Shown here one piece after another: positions 1 to 10,307 of a stretch of DNA of 21,480 nucleotides (its first letter is position 1; every line of letters starts with the position of its first letter). A program made the translations under genes and the position numbers. The stretch comes from Apostichopus parvimensis (lineage: Eukaryota; Echinodermata; Holothuroidea; Aspidochirotida; Stichopodidae): NCBI GenBank assembly GCA_000934455.1, contig KN882543.1, forward strand, positions 51,740-73,219, read 5' to 3'. The notes under the pieces are model-generated. The model had not been told where the DNA came from, searched no databases, and worked only from the letters and a program-made list of their open reading frames with translations.

Positions 1-585
1 ATACAGATCTCTTACCCTTCATTTAGGCTACAACCAATTTGCCAAATGGTCTGATATGACCTGTTTTACTACACAACATTCACAGAGATGGGATTTTTCA
101 GAGCGTAAAATTTCCCACAGGAATTAACAACGAAAGTGATAGAATTATTTTGGTTCGATTTACGGCAATCTTACCAAAAAGAAGGGAGGGGAATTTTCAT
201 TAAAGTAACAAATAATAATTCATATAATCACAAATATCGAAACAGGTTGATACAATAGCAATAAAACAGAAAGATCTTTTCCTTTTCAAAGAACTCTCCA
301 CACTTACTGAATATGTTCTGTCAATAATTTTGAAATAACTGCTTTCTTTTATTCAAGTCCCAATAGGAGTTCATCCATGCAAATTTAGCTGAAATTTAGC
401 TTTTTAGTTTGTTGTTCTCCAGTACTTAGCATGTACTTAACTAACTCCAGAAACATCCGTTACCGATGCGATAAATTCGATAAAGTCCAACGTGAGCAAA
501 GAAATATGATATGATATAATGTTCGGTTTAATATAGCTGTGTAATAAATAATGAGATGATGGCATGACAGGCAAACATCTATGGA
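1..585. other. intron, far side of the minisatellite; no exon seen
   Basis: This AT-rich stretch lies in the intron after the catalytic-cysteine exon. I looked on the minus strand for the expected continuation (AGxGRTG, then the Q-loop region) and did not find it. No other coding or RNA feature is supported. Confidence 0.6.
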
Positions 586-1238
586 TTAATTCACAATATA
601 CTTGAAAGTTTAATTCACAATGTGCTTGAAAGTTTAAATCACAATGTGCTTGAAAGTTTAATTCACAAAGTGCTTGAAAGTTTAATTCACAATATGCTTA
701 AAAGTTTAATTCACAATGTGCTTGAAAGTTTAATTCACAATGTGCTTGAAAGTTTAATTCACAATGTGCTTGAAAGTTTAATTCACAATGTGCTTGAAAG
801 TTTAATTCACAATTGTGCTTGAAAGTTTAATTCACAATTGTGCCTGAAAGTTTAATTCACAATGTGCTTGAAAGATTCAATTCACAATGTGCTTGAAAGA
901 TTCAATTCACAATGTGCTTGAAAGCTTAATTCACAATGTGCTTGAAAGTTTAATTCACAAAGTGCTTGAAAGTTTAATTCACAATGTGCTTGAAAGTTTA
1001 ATTCACAATGTGCTTGAAAGCTTAATTCAAAATGTGCTGGAAAGTTTAATTCACAATGTGCTTGAAAGTTTAATTCACAATGTGCTTAAATGTTTAATTC
1101 ACAATGTGCTTGAAAGCTTAATTCACAATGTGCTTGAAAGTTTAATTCACAAAGTGCTTGAAAGTTTAATTTACAATGTGCTTGAAAGCTTAATTCACAA
1201 TGTGCTTGAAAGTTTCATTCACAATGTGCTTGAAAGTA
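586..1238. repeat. 24-bp minisatellite, about 27 copies
   Basis: A head-to-tail array has a unit of 24 bp containing TTCACAATGTGCTTGAAAG. Most copies differ by 0-3 substitutions. One-base insertions near 810, 835, 875 and 900 break the register. Because 24 is a multiple of three, the plus strand is open for long stretches and would read as repeats of VLESLIHN. This is best explained as a by-product of the unit length, not a gene. The array lies inside the phosphatase intron and ends about 13 bp short of the splice donor of the catalytic-cysteine exon. Confidence 0.97.
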
Positions 1239-1252
1239 ACTTAAAGCTATAC

Positions 1253-1413
1253 CTGCAGTGTACAATGACCGGTCCATCTGTTATGGAGGTATCCTTTCTG
1301 CTGATCTCTATATCTTTTATCATGTTCAGGAGGGTATTAGGGTTCTCTGGTGGTTTATTGTCCGGCCAGGACGTATACCAGTAGTGCAATACTTGACGGC
1401 ATTCTTCTAAGTA
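1253..1413 (-). CDS. PTPRR: PTPRR-like phosphatase, WPD loop and catalytic cysteine exon
   Basis: The exon is 161 nt (53 codons plus 2 nt; starts in phase 0). Its acceptor is CTCTCTGTACAG and its donor is CAG|GTATAG, which is weaker than consensus. It encodes YLEECRQVLHYWYTSWPDNK, then residues to GPVIVHC. HYWYTSWPD is the WPD loop whose Asp is the general acid. VHC is the start of the signature VHCSAGxGRTG, with the nucleophilic Cys as the last complete codon. The final AG fits a Ser or Arg codon completed by the next exon, so the signature loop is split by an intron. The remainder (AGxGRTG and the Q-loop) should lie left of the window, since nothing in 1-585 on this strand encodes it. The donor sits about 13 bp from the 24-bp minisatellite. 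Confidence 0.95.
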
Positions 1414-1506
1414 CTGTACAGAGAGAGACAGCCGAAACAGAGAGAAAAGAACAAATTTAATATTACATAGCCATTAAATTTACAAGAAGCATGTTATAAA
1501 ATTGGA

Positions 1507-1525
1507 GACGGACGGACGGACGGAT
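1507..1525. repeat. short GACG tetranucleotide repeat
   Basis: About four copies of GACG in a row lie in the 340-bp intron between the two most C-terminal exons of the window. Confidence 0.8.
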
Positions 1526-1670
1526 ACACACATGAGACCGAGGTCAATTCATCATCTAGGATAAAAACAATCTGTCTTCTTTCCACTGAGAACTTATAAC
1601 TTTGCTTATCACTGTGTTAAAGATAGGATCACCAAACATTTCACTGTACGACTGTCGCAATTTCTTTCAT

Positions 1671-1740
1671 GCTATGCAGTTTCACACAACATTACACTGC
1701 CGGTCTGTTGAGATTCAGCTTTGCTGCGGGGGATACTGCA
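1671..1740. repeat. 70-bp direct repeat, left copy
   Basis: The sequence from GCTATGCAGTTTCACACAAC through the GC-rich GCTGCGGGGGATACTGCA end recurs at 1987-2056 with about six differences. The two copies bracket the exon at 1754-1867, in direct orientation about 316 bp apart. Confidence 0.9.
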
Positions 1741-1753
1741 TAGAATCACTCAC

Positions 1754-1867
1754 CTTGACTGCAAATATCCTGAGGACATAGTCATCTTGCTTTATTATGT
1801 CTTCCACTGTGACCTCAATCTCCCCGTAAAATCCTTGGCGTTGTGGCCAGTACATCTCACATTTACT
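1754..1867 (-). CDS. PTPRR: PTPRR-like phosphatase, catalytic domain exon with C.MYWP block
   Basis: The exon is 114 nt (38 codons, phase 0 both ends). Its acceptor is TTTAATTGACAG and its donor AAG|GTGAGT. It encodes SKCEMYWPQRQGFYGE, then IEVTVEDIIKQDDYVLRI and FAVK. The KC..YWP sequence and the following beta-strands align with the KCVLYWPEKRGIYG region of PTPRR. A second AG two bases further in could serve as an alternative acceptor, but only the chosen one keeps the frame with the preceding exon. The exon is bracketed by two 70-bp direct repeats at 1671-1740 and 1987-2056; the left one ends 8 bp from the donor hexamer. Confidence 0.95.
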
Positions 1868-1934
1868 CTGTCAATTAAAAAAGCAAATATTTCGGCACAT
1901 TTTAGACACTGTGTCAAAAGGTGGGATGCTGAAG

Positions 1935-2075
1935 GGGCTGCAGCATCCTGCAGCCAGGCTGTGTAGGATGCAATTCTTTTGATTGTGCTATGCAGTTTCA
2001 CACAACATTACACTGCCAGTCTGTTGAGATGCAGCATTGCTGCGGGCGATATTGCAGCGGCTGCAGCTTTTCTAA
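1935..2075. repeat. dispersed repeat containing right copy of the 70-bp repeat
   Basis: This segment starts around GGGGCTGCAGCATCCTGCAG and ends around GCGGCTGCAGCTTTT, and holds the second 70-bp copy at 1987-2056. A diverged version lies in the opposite orientation at 11684-11825, including the shared GCATCCT...AGCCAGGCTGTGTA part. Both ends carry GCTGCAGC, so a small non-autonomous transposon with short terminal inverted repeats is possible. No target-site duplication was established. It sits in the intron just upstream, in transcript sense, of the exon at 1754-1867. Confidence 0.65.
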
Positions 2076-2837
2076 TGATACTATCTAAATGAATTATTTT
2101 ATTCCCAGACTTTGAGGATTGTTCAGTTGAATGGCCGAGTATCTCAGTGAACCTATGACCGCTGGTAAAGATGCTTGTTGAAGTTTTGGTCTTGTGTGAC
2201 CATTGTCTGATTTTGTAGCATATTTCGTGGGTAAATACAGATATAATTTAAACCACCATACCATCCCTACAACTTGCAACAGACAGAGTCCTATTGCAAA
2301 CAGTTATTTTTATTAAAAGCCACCAACAGTTGAATTTCTCACACATATCTCTACAGAGAAACAAAGAGAATAAAAAAGTTGGACTACTTATTTCGACTGT
2401 CCGTCATTTACAACAAACTAGAAGTAGCAGCAAAAAGGGAAACATCTAAAACACAAATTTTTAGCCCTTTTAATCCCTAAAACATTTTTTGCCACGTTAA
2501 CCTTTTTCGTCGGGGAAGGAAAATTCCACCTATTTTTTAAAACGAGAAAGTCACTTCCACCTGCTCAGCTTCGGAGGTCTGACGTGTCGAAGCAAAGTCT
2601 GATCTGAAACACCGCTAGAGGCACCTCCATGTATTATTACACTATCTGCTCACGAGATCTACTCGGCCTAAATGGACTTTTACTTTACCAGAGAGCACCG
2701 TGGGTGGATTTGCCCATGGTTGTGTACAACTCTGCAACAATTAGTATGCTGTGTTGGTTTATTTTGGTGTATTTCCTACTATTTCTCTTGTCTTACTCTT
2801 CTTGGTATTTAAAAAACAAAAAGTAGGTCTATTCTTA

Positions 2838-2883
2838 AGAAAATTCCGGAAAATTCCGGAATTTAAGAAAATTCCGGATTTTT
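2838..2883. repeat. triplicated AAATTCCGGA cluster with palindrome
   Basis: AAAATTCCGGA occurs three times in about 45 bp and includes the palindrome AATTCCGGAATT. It is intronic and no function is assigned. Confidence 0.75.
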
Positions 2884-4779
2884 TTCATTCCGCTTTGAAA
2901 AAATCATGCTAAAGGTCGTACACGACATTAGCCATGCAGTGGAGAATGTTCTATCCTACGTATGTATTCAAATGATGCAAATTTGAAAAAACAGACTAGA
3001 AACACACACACCCACGCAGTCACAACTTGACTGTCGGTAAGCAATGGTTGTGTGAAGAACGGCGCACTTTACGTGTATAACATGAATATTTATGTAATTA
3101 CTGCATCAATGAATACTTGAATGAATACTAACATTGCTACATTTGTCATCTTCAAATTGATACGAAACAAGTACAATTTAGAAAGACACTTTCACCCCTG
3201 TAACGAATTTGTCAACCCCTACAATACAACCAGTGTTGGAATGTCAATAGACATTACGCCTAGGCTGGCATTAGTATGTATAGAAATAATATAACAGTTT
3301 AATAGTCAACAGACGACTCCACATTCAGGATAAACTTTACCGTCAACTGTCAAAGAAAATCTAATATGAAACTTCAACAGCCTTCTTGCAAGTTTTCTAA
3401 TGATGATGTCACACATGGAAGAGGGGGGGGGGGGAGATGGTGGGTAAAGGTAATTAATTGTCCACATTTGGACTATTTTCTCCTCTTGTACAAATTTCTC
3501 AGATAACAGTGAAAACACTTTGACCACTTAGTCAGATGTCGGCATCGCAGTATACAATCCCTCCTCCTCAGTACAACTACTGGCTCCTCTACGATGGGCA
3601 TGATTGGCAGGTACTTGTCTTGAATTAATCAGTTAAGTGGAGAGGAGAAAGCTTTTCCCTATTAACTATACACCCAACGAGCATCTCTTTGCCAAAGCTG
3701 TACTTTGAGTTGAAGGACACTGGAATAATGAACTCGATAAAAACCTGTCGTCTTTGACATGCTATACTCTCCGTCTTAACGGCTACTACCAAAGTTTGAA
3801 GCTTTCTAGTGACTCTATTGACATCTATTGAATCTTTGGAACTAGGAGAAAATAGTTTGCGATATCAAGGGGTTGAAATACAGAATTTTTCAGAAACCCT
3901 TCATTGAATAGCTTTTTAGTTTTCATTTTAATAATCAACAGTGGTTCAACCTATTGTACACTTTCCAAAACTTTAAACAGTTTTTTTTTCTTTTTCATCC
4001 ACTAATATGTTGACGCAATACAGATAACCTTTACGGAAAATAAAGTGCAAACAAGGTCTTTGTACCCTCCTATCGTCGGTTAGCAAATATACAGCCACCA
4101 AAAAAACAGGAGCAGAAAGCAGAATAAGAAAAAAAAAAGAAAAAAAGAAGACCCTTAGGTACCATACATTAGTTGGTCAGCCATGCTGTTCATAGAGTCG
4201 GCAGAAATTGAAATGCCTAGCAACAAAGTAAAACACTTGCTGGCCATCACTCTCTTGAAAGCCATCCATCTTAAAGGAATATTCTGGTGTTAAAACCTAC
4301 ATCTCTTTTTCTTTTCAAGAAGCTTTCTGTAAAAAATGTTCTTTTTTTTTTTAATTGTCAAAGTATACATGTTTGTAATACTGCATGCTGCCTATCTCTA
4401 CTGAATATCATCTACTTTATTAAAGCAGTTTTCTGGTTGTAATTCTCAATTTCTTTCATTTCTTCAAATTTTGTTGTAAAGGATATGAGTTTTTTGAAAC
4501 TTTGCTGTATTTTTTATTTCATTTAGCATGTCTATGTGATCATAAAAGTTCCTTTCCCTATTCGCTGCTTTTCAATGTACAAAATCGCTTTCGCACAGAG
4601 GAAGGTTTAATTAATTTGCATTCAGTTGAAACCTTGAATTTAAAGTATTAACTGCCAGTTTATTTGAGCTAACATTCCTAATACATCACATTTCAAGAAG
4701 AGCAAAAAAAATAAAAGAAAAACAAATGAGAACGATTGTTGGGTGTGGGTCTCCTTAATGATCGGATATCTTCACTTAC

Positions 4780-4917
4780 TCTGTTTCTCTCCTTCAGTTT
4801 GGTTACCATGACGATGATAGGTGAATTGGAGTGCCAAACTAGCCTCCAAAAGTCTGCAATTGTGTGAGTCATGGGCCCCTGACAGGCAATAAAATCATAT
4901 TTTTCAGGATCGTAACC
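4780..4917 (-). CDS. PTPRR: PTPRR-like phosphatase, catalytic domain exon with QGP motif
   Basis: The exon is 138 nt (46 codons, phase 0 both ends). Its acceptor is CTCGTCTCCAG and its donor AACAGA|GTAAGT. It encodes GYDPEKYDFIACQGPMTHT, then IADFWRLVWHSNSPIIVM and VTKLKERNR. These are the FIA.QGP block, the DFW...VW helix and the IVM.TKL strand, all hallmarks of classical tyrosine phosphatase domains. The QGPM and VTKLKE forms are closest to the KIM subfamily. The exon follows directly on the DYINAN exon in protein order, and its downstream partner is 2.9 kb away at 1754-1867. Confidence 0.97.
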
Positions 4918-5848
4918 CTGGAGACGAGAGGAAAACAAAGGGTTATACGGTACGAAAACGGAATATTCGTTGCAATCAGAATGAATTATTCATTTATTTG
5001 ATTAGCATATATATATATAAGACTGACAACTTTGTCTTCAAATTTAATCAGCTTAATATTATAGACATAATTAAGTTGAAAAGTTCACAATTGTTGTGAT
5101 TACTTATCAGTCCTAGCAATTTTCACCACATGAGCCATTGGCTTCAAATCGAGTTCCAACTGGCATTTTTCTGTATTTACCGCACACGTCGGTAACTGTG
5201 TTTATGTCCTCAAATGTCTACTAGCATAAAACTGCAAGTGCCTTCTCTTTCTTCCGGCAAACAGCGATATCCACAGGAATTATATTAGCCAGTAAAATAA
5301 GCTGAATTACATTTAATCAATTCTTTTCTTGGTAGGTTTCTTTTTTTGTTGCAAGAACTCATTAAAGAGGATGAAAGAAGCTTTGCAAGTTTGGTCAACA
5401 ATTCGTAAACAAGATGTTAAAGTAACAGTCGGCATGAAAGGCAGTAATTTTAAGCAGTGGCTGCCCAATTTTACAGGTTCAGATCATTTTGGATGCTTAG
5501 AGCAATTCAGAAGACATTTTCAGATGGGAAATCCATGGATTTCTCCTACATGAAGACCTCATCTTACTTTAGCCAGCCAGGACTCGAAACCCACAACCTC
5601 CCAGAGGCTGGGTTTCGTTTCTTCTTATGCCACCGCATTTATCCACTCAACAAGTAATCAAGCTATTGACCTGAATTGTGAGGACATTCTGGTATCAAAA
5701 CAGCTCGAAATATTTTTCAAAATCAATATCAAGAATCTGCTTTAAAATTGAGACAGACACACATGAGTCCTTTAGTGAAATACATGTATGCATCTCAAAA
5801 GTGTTGTCCCACATTCAATCAGTAATATGACCTTTGACCTGCACTTAC
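4918..5848. other. 0.9-kb intron with tRNA-like repeat
   Basis: This is the intron between the DYINAN exon and the QGP exon. Apart from the tRNA-like element at 5570-5655 it shows only AT-rich sequence. Confidence 0.7.
5570..5655 (-). mobile_element. tRNA-like head of a SINE
   Basis: Read on the minus strand, GAGTGGATAAATGCGGTGG resembles a pol III A box, and about 50 bp further GGTTTCGAGTCC resembles a B box. An internal hairpin (CAGCCTCTGGG) lies between them in the place of a variable arm. The sequence is not a clean tRNA: the arms are incomplete and no CCA-like end is seen. A tRNA-derived retroposon is more likely than a working tRNA. Any SINE body would extend left to about 5455 but has no second copy here to define it. 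Confidence 0.5.
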
Positions 5849-6004
5849 CCTTATTCGATTTGCATTGATATAATCCGATAATGGATCTCCTGGTATAAGA
5901 GGCAGCGCCACCCTCGTGACTGGATTTGGCAAAATAGTGCGATAACGATTTTTGGCGGTGGAACCGGGGACCTCAATGGTCTCTGGATGGTTCATTGGTA
6001 TTGC
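5849..6004 (-). CDS. PTPRR: PTPRR-like phosphatase, catalytic domain exon with KNRY loop
   Basis: The exon is 156 nt (52 codons, phase 0 both ends). Its acceptor is TTTTGATTCAG and its donor AGG|GTAAGT. It encodes AIPMNHPETIEV, then AKNRYRTILPNPVTRV and DYINANRIR. The KNRY segment is the phosphotyrosine-recognition loop, whose Tyr stacks on the substrate ring. IPMN, ILPNP and DYINAN are blocks of the KIM phosphatase catalytic domain. One departure is visible: the nearly invariant DYINANYI block reads DYINANRI, an Arg in place of Tyr. The 3.6-kb upstream intron separates it from the helix exon, and a 931-bp intron with a tRNA-like repeat follows. Confidence 0.96.
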
Positions 6005-8166
6005 CTGAATCAAAAATGAGAAAAAGAAAACCAGTGCATGAAACATTCAAGTTTAAAGTGACCTTGGCATAAATGGGTCTTGTTTGTCAAAGTTTATCTA
6101 GATGGAGAGGGGGGGAGTGGGGAGAAAACCCTAACACATGAAATCTAAAATCTTCTTTATAATTTAGGTCATTAAAATGACACAAATCTTGATTATATTC
6201 TTGTTTACGTCAAATTACTACACAATTTTCCTCTCTCGCACAAACATACAAACTAGCATAAATACACACAAACACACCAATAAACACGCAGACAAGCCCT
6301 AAAATTAGAGCAAGGTTTATGGTTCCTTTTTTGGTTGATTAACCTTATAATCCAACCCTCTTCCTCCTTTTTATAATTTCTAAAATCAAATATCAATCCT
6401 AACACAAGTCTTCATCAGAAAATTTCATTAAAAATACCATCTCTTCTTACCCCCTTTCCCAGCCCCTTCCCCCCTCCCCCCTAAACCCCCTCCCTCCCTC
6501 AAAACCCCAAATAATACATTGAAGGATGAAAACTATCCATTACATACCAAAATGAATTAAACAATGTCGTAAACAAAATTGATAGTTTTTAAGCTGTTAT
6601 TTCCCAATCAGTTTTCATGTTCATCGACTTACATAATAAATGTATTACAGAACTACGACACTTTCGGTATCAGGTTTTTTAATAACATTTAAAGCATGAT
6701 CTTCCTGTTATAAATAAATCATTAAAACAATATCCACAAAACAGCTTAAACATACAGTCTTTAAAAGTACGATACAAAATACAAACTCTGACTTTTATCT
6801 AAATCAGAACCGATAAGCTTCCTGCATCTTTATGAAGGGTTGAATAACGAGACCTTACACATTCAATTAAAGTTTGCTAATAAAAGTGACAATCCCATTT
6901 ATGATTGACTGCTGTGACCTTTAAACGAGCGAAGGAAGCCAGGAAATCGCGAACAAAATGATGGAATTCCTGGTAGGAGCATCGGATGGTCTGTTCTTAA
7001 TGCGTTATTGTCCTGGAGAGAGATTGGCAATGGCTTTGCTGATAGCCAGAGATTGTTTATCACACGGATGTAGCTTAATCTTTATCAGAAGGCTACTCCC
7101 CTCCCCCTCCCCCCCCCCAATCTTCCAAGGAGGTCGGATTTTCCTTTGGGCAGGTAACTGCTGCTTTATCAAACAGTCAAGAACTTTGCAGCCTGGAACA
7201 ATTTAATGTTCAAATTTTATGCAGCAGTTTTTGAAAGCTCTTAACTTTTGTCTCTTATGTAACAATACCACGGTCCCTATGTAAAGAAGCTGCAACATAA
7301 ACATCTTTGCACTTGTATAGCCGAGTTAACACATTTTACATAACATTTTGTGATGCGATACAGGTATCTAAGTTATTACACGAGTTGGTCCCCACGGAAA
7401 CCAGTATCCAAGACCACATCAAGGTTTGGATCATGTACAGTAGTTTTCTTCTTGAACTTTAATTTTTTTTTAATTTTTATGAAATTTTATGAGATTTTGT
7501 GTACATTTATTTTCATATTTTGACCGCTGCTGACCTATCTATTGACCTCCATTAAAATACAATATGCTTCACCTACTCAACATGGGGCCAGTCCAAACAC
7601 CACGGACAAGTTTTGCAAATCTGTTCGCAAGAAGGAGTCAAAGTCACCTTCTCGTCCAACTAAAACTAATTTCTGACGATAATTATCTGAAATTCGTGAC
7701 CATCTTCACGTTACCACTTTTGTCTCATAATTATTTTCAAGTTATTTTATGAAGATATATCAGTAAATCAAGTAGGATCACGTTTGAAGAGATTTATATA
7801 TATATTTCCATAGCGATAATCTAAGAAATTAAATCGGCAATTATTTGCAAGTTGATTTCATCAATCATCTTTCGGTAAACTATGCCACTAAAAGGGAGTA
7901 ACTTCATACTGTAATCAAATTTTTGAGTACCAATTTTTGAAGGATTCTGAGAAATTACTAAATGGTTCCTGCGTGCGAAAACTGCCATTGCTTTTACCAT
8001 TTTGCATGTAGGCTGCATTTTGCGATAATACCATAATGGATAAATAATGCCCTGCACTCTTCCACAGCTAAATTCCACCGACAAAACAAACCATCTTCCA
8101 GAGTTTAAAATAATTTTTTTTGTAGTTTTCTTATATTTCGTCAAACAACCAATACTGAGTTAGATC

Positions 8167-8206
8167 TCAAAAAAAAAAAAAAAGAAGTCAAAAAAAAAAG
8201 AAGTAG
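8167..8206. repeat. A-rich tract with repeated AAAAGAAGT
   Basis: Two poly-A runs are each followed by GAAGT. The tract could be a retroposon tail, but no body was recognised beside it. Confidence 0.6.
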
Positions 8207-9323
8207 GTCGGCCATATGTCTTTATTTTCCTCAGTTTTCATTAGACCAACAATAACGGCAGCAACAAAACAAGGAAACAAGGAAATCTCATTATTTAATT
8301 AATGTACTATGCCTCGTCTAAAGACTAAAAGGTTATCTCTTTTGACTCTTTGACCTTTAAAGTTTGTGACGCCAATCGAGCAGAGCTATATTTGGATGAA
8401 TTCCAAGAAAGGCTCCGAGGTAATTTGGATACTAAATACATAAATTTACCGTTTCCCTAATTTGTACCCCCCTGATGCATCGACAATATGTAACGATGGC
8501 TTGAAAATTCTTGGGGAAATCAATAAATCAAACTTGTAAGTCAGTTTTGGGCCTCTTAGGAGTAATAACAATGCGAGATTACTTTTATAATCCGAAACCC
8601 AAAAAATGATTAGTTTTAAAAGGAGAAGAAGAGAAGGAGAAATATAAAAAAATATATATATATTGTCACTTGAAATTTCTTTATGTAATCAGAACATTCT
8701 TGTTCCTTTAATTATATTTGAACCCAAATGAACTTATTCCTTATAAAATGGTAAGAAGCGGTAAATTTGTTTGATTTCATCGTAGTATATTTGCATTAAT
8801 ATGTTTGCTAGCTAGCAGCTATGCAGCAGTTGCATATTAATAGTAAGAAAAAAAATCAAACGTTTAAAGGAAGTCACTATCCTACCTTTTTATTTTTGGA
8901 CACAAAGATCTAAAAAGCAGCAATAAGTGATTCTTTTTTTGGAATATTCAGTAAACTTACCTCATGTTAGCCACAGCTATACTGGACACATTGAAGTTAC
9001 CATTAATATTTTTGGGGGTGGGGTGGGGGGCATTCTTTCAAATAAAACTTAAACAACTCAGCTCAGGTAACCGAATTCATAAAGGGATTATGGTCGGGGA
9101 AAATGATCTTCAGATGTATATTTCCTCTTTATTGATTTATTTTCTTTCTTATTATTCCAAGGCATTGTAGAAATGTACAGGATTGTGTGTTGGGGGAAAG
9201 AGGAGGGGGGGGGGTAGGGGAATGAGGAATCATAAAAGCCTTGTTTCTATATATTTATATGATTGTTGTGACAAATTTCTTTAGTCTATAGCTATTTGTC
9301 ATGTATAACAAGGTTTTGTTTCA

Positions 9324-9371
9324 CCACCCACTCTACCCCACCCACTGGAGATGGGTGGGAGGGGTAGGTGG
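9324..9371. repeat. GC-rich imperfect inverted repeat
   Basis: The left arm (CACCCACTCTACCCCACCCA) and right arm (TGGGTGGGAGGGGTAGGTGG) are near-complementary around a short CTGGAGA-type loop. The potential hairpin has one strand rich in G-runs. It is intronic. Confidence 0.7.
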
Positions 9372-9587
9372 TATGACAATGAATAAGGATATGTTTTGCC
9401 TCGACTCTTGCATTTTTATTACCTCCAAGTGTGCAAAACACCTGTAAAACACTCTATATTCGATAGAATAGATGTTTCATTCCATGGAGCTTAAAATTTG
9501 GCGAAAGATTTTACATCCACTTTCTGTGGTCTTTACGTACGTTTCAATCCAAAATAATAAAACAGAGAAAAAAAAGTTATTTCTTAC

Positions 9588-9687
9588 CCAGAATTCTTCA
9601 TGAAGAGCTCTTGTATTCTTCAGGGCATTTTTTAGCTGCCTCCTAGTGAGCCTATTGCCTGCCGATTCTAAATATTCTTCAACAGAA
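9588..9687 (-). CDS. PTPRR: PTPRR-like phosphatase, helix preceding the catalytic core
   Basis: The 100-nt exon has acceptor TTATTTGCAG and donor TGG|GTAAG. Its first base completes a Ser codon from the previous exon and it ends in phase 0. It encodes SVEEYLESAGNRLTRRQL, then KNALKNTRALHEEFW, which aligns with the helical segment before the catalytic core of PTPRR (mammalian MEYLQSASRILTRSQL ... LLQSEFMEIPMN). This segment links the kinase-binding region to the phosphatase fold. The upstream intron is 4.75 kb and the downstream one 3.58 kb. The match is moderate in identity but collinear, with exact phase agreement on both sides. Confidence 0.92.
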
Positions 9688-9898
9688 CTGCAAATAATAG
9701 AAACAAAAAATATACACAAAATATCTGCTTTTCTTGTAATATTATTCGGTGTGATCCAAGGTGACATAAAGTTCCCTTTACTGTACGGAATGTTTTATGA
9801 AAACTTCATACGAACATTTCTCAACAAAAAAAAGTATTGAATTCAAACACTTTACCAGAAATGCTTGGATAACAATCTTCTTTTTCAGATAAAGTAAT

Positions 9899-10191
9899 AA
9901 TATTTAATATTTGCTTTTTATAGAGCGCTTTAAACCAGCGATAGGTCTCAAAGCGCTTTACAGACGTTATTTTACCCCTGGTCAATGATAACCTGTCCCA
10001 GAGACAATCCCTCCAGTCGGCAGCAGTTATATACTGCGCCCAATGACAAGTTACCTCACAGGTACCCATTTAACCCCTGGTGAGATAAAGCATCTTGCCA
10101 AAGGACACAACATAATGAACTAGGCAGGAATCGAACCAGCAATCCTTGGATCACGAGTCCGACGCCTTAGCCAATTGGCCACCACACTCTC
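9899..10191 (-). mobile_element. tRNA-derived SINE
   Basis: On the minus strand the element starts with a tRNA-related head: A box TGGCCAATTGGCTAAGGCG, an anticodon-like CTCGTGA loop, and B box GGTTCGATTCC. The body follows (containing GGTACCTGTGAGGTAACT), and the 3' part contains TGTAAAGCGCTTTGAGA and AAAGCGCTCTATAA. The AAAGCGCT-type 3' end resembles tails I know from many marine animal SINEs, where the tail is shared with a partner LINE. It ends in an AT-rich tail near 9899. The head has a mismatched anticodon stem, so a functional tRNA is unlikely. Confidence 0.85.
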
Positions 10192-10307
10192 TGCTGAACT
10201 ATTCTCAAAGAGGGTTAAATCCCTGCCACAATGAAGGCTAGATTATGCCTAGATAGCAGTTCTCGATAGACAACGCACTTGCAAGAAACACTTCAGTCCA
10301 CAGAAAA

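Larger units (their letters stand above)
1868..4779. other. 2.9-kb intron
   Basis: This is the intron between the QGP exon and the YWP exon. It holds the dispersed repeat at 1935-2075, a TTCCGGA cluster near 2838-2880, a short G-run near 3421-3435 and A- and T-rich simple tracts near 4110-4150 and 4340-4355. Nothing else on either strand looks like a gene. Confidence 0.7.
6005..9587. other. 3.6-kb intron
   Basis: This intron separates the pre-catalytic helix exon from the KNRY exon. It contains G/C homopolymer-rich patches (6105-6120, 6460-6500, 7098-7117, 9015-9030, 9200-9220), an A-rich tract (8167-8205) and TA-dinucleotide runs (7796-7805, 8650-8662). It also holds the GC-rich inverted repeat at 9324-9371. 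An unrelated 107-codon open frame on the minus strand at 7821-8144 has no recognisable motif and is not called as a gene. Confidence 0.65.

Noticed and set aside
1..60. Donor-like GGGTAAG on the minus strand at the left edge, as the next phosphatase exon
   Set aside because: The sequence before it does not encode the expected AGxGRTG continuation.
622..1384. Open frames on the plus strand made of VLESLIHN octamers
   Set aside because: They come from a 24-bp tandem repeat whose length is a multiple of three, and the second one runs on into antisense of a confirmed phosphatase exon.
7821..8144. 107-codon open frame on the minus strand
   Set aside because: It has no recognisable motif, no splice-site context fitting the phosphatase phases, and lies in an AT-rich intron where such a frame can occur by chance.
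10124..10190. Possible functional tRNA gene
   Set aside because: The anticodon stem is mismatched, there is no clean acceptor stem, and the sequence continues into a SINE body and tail.
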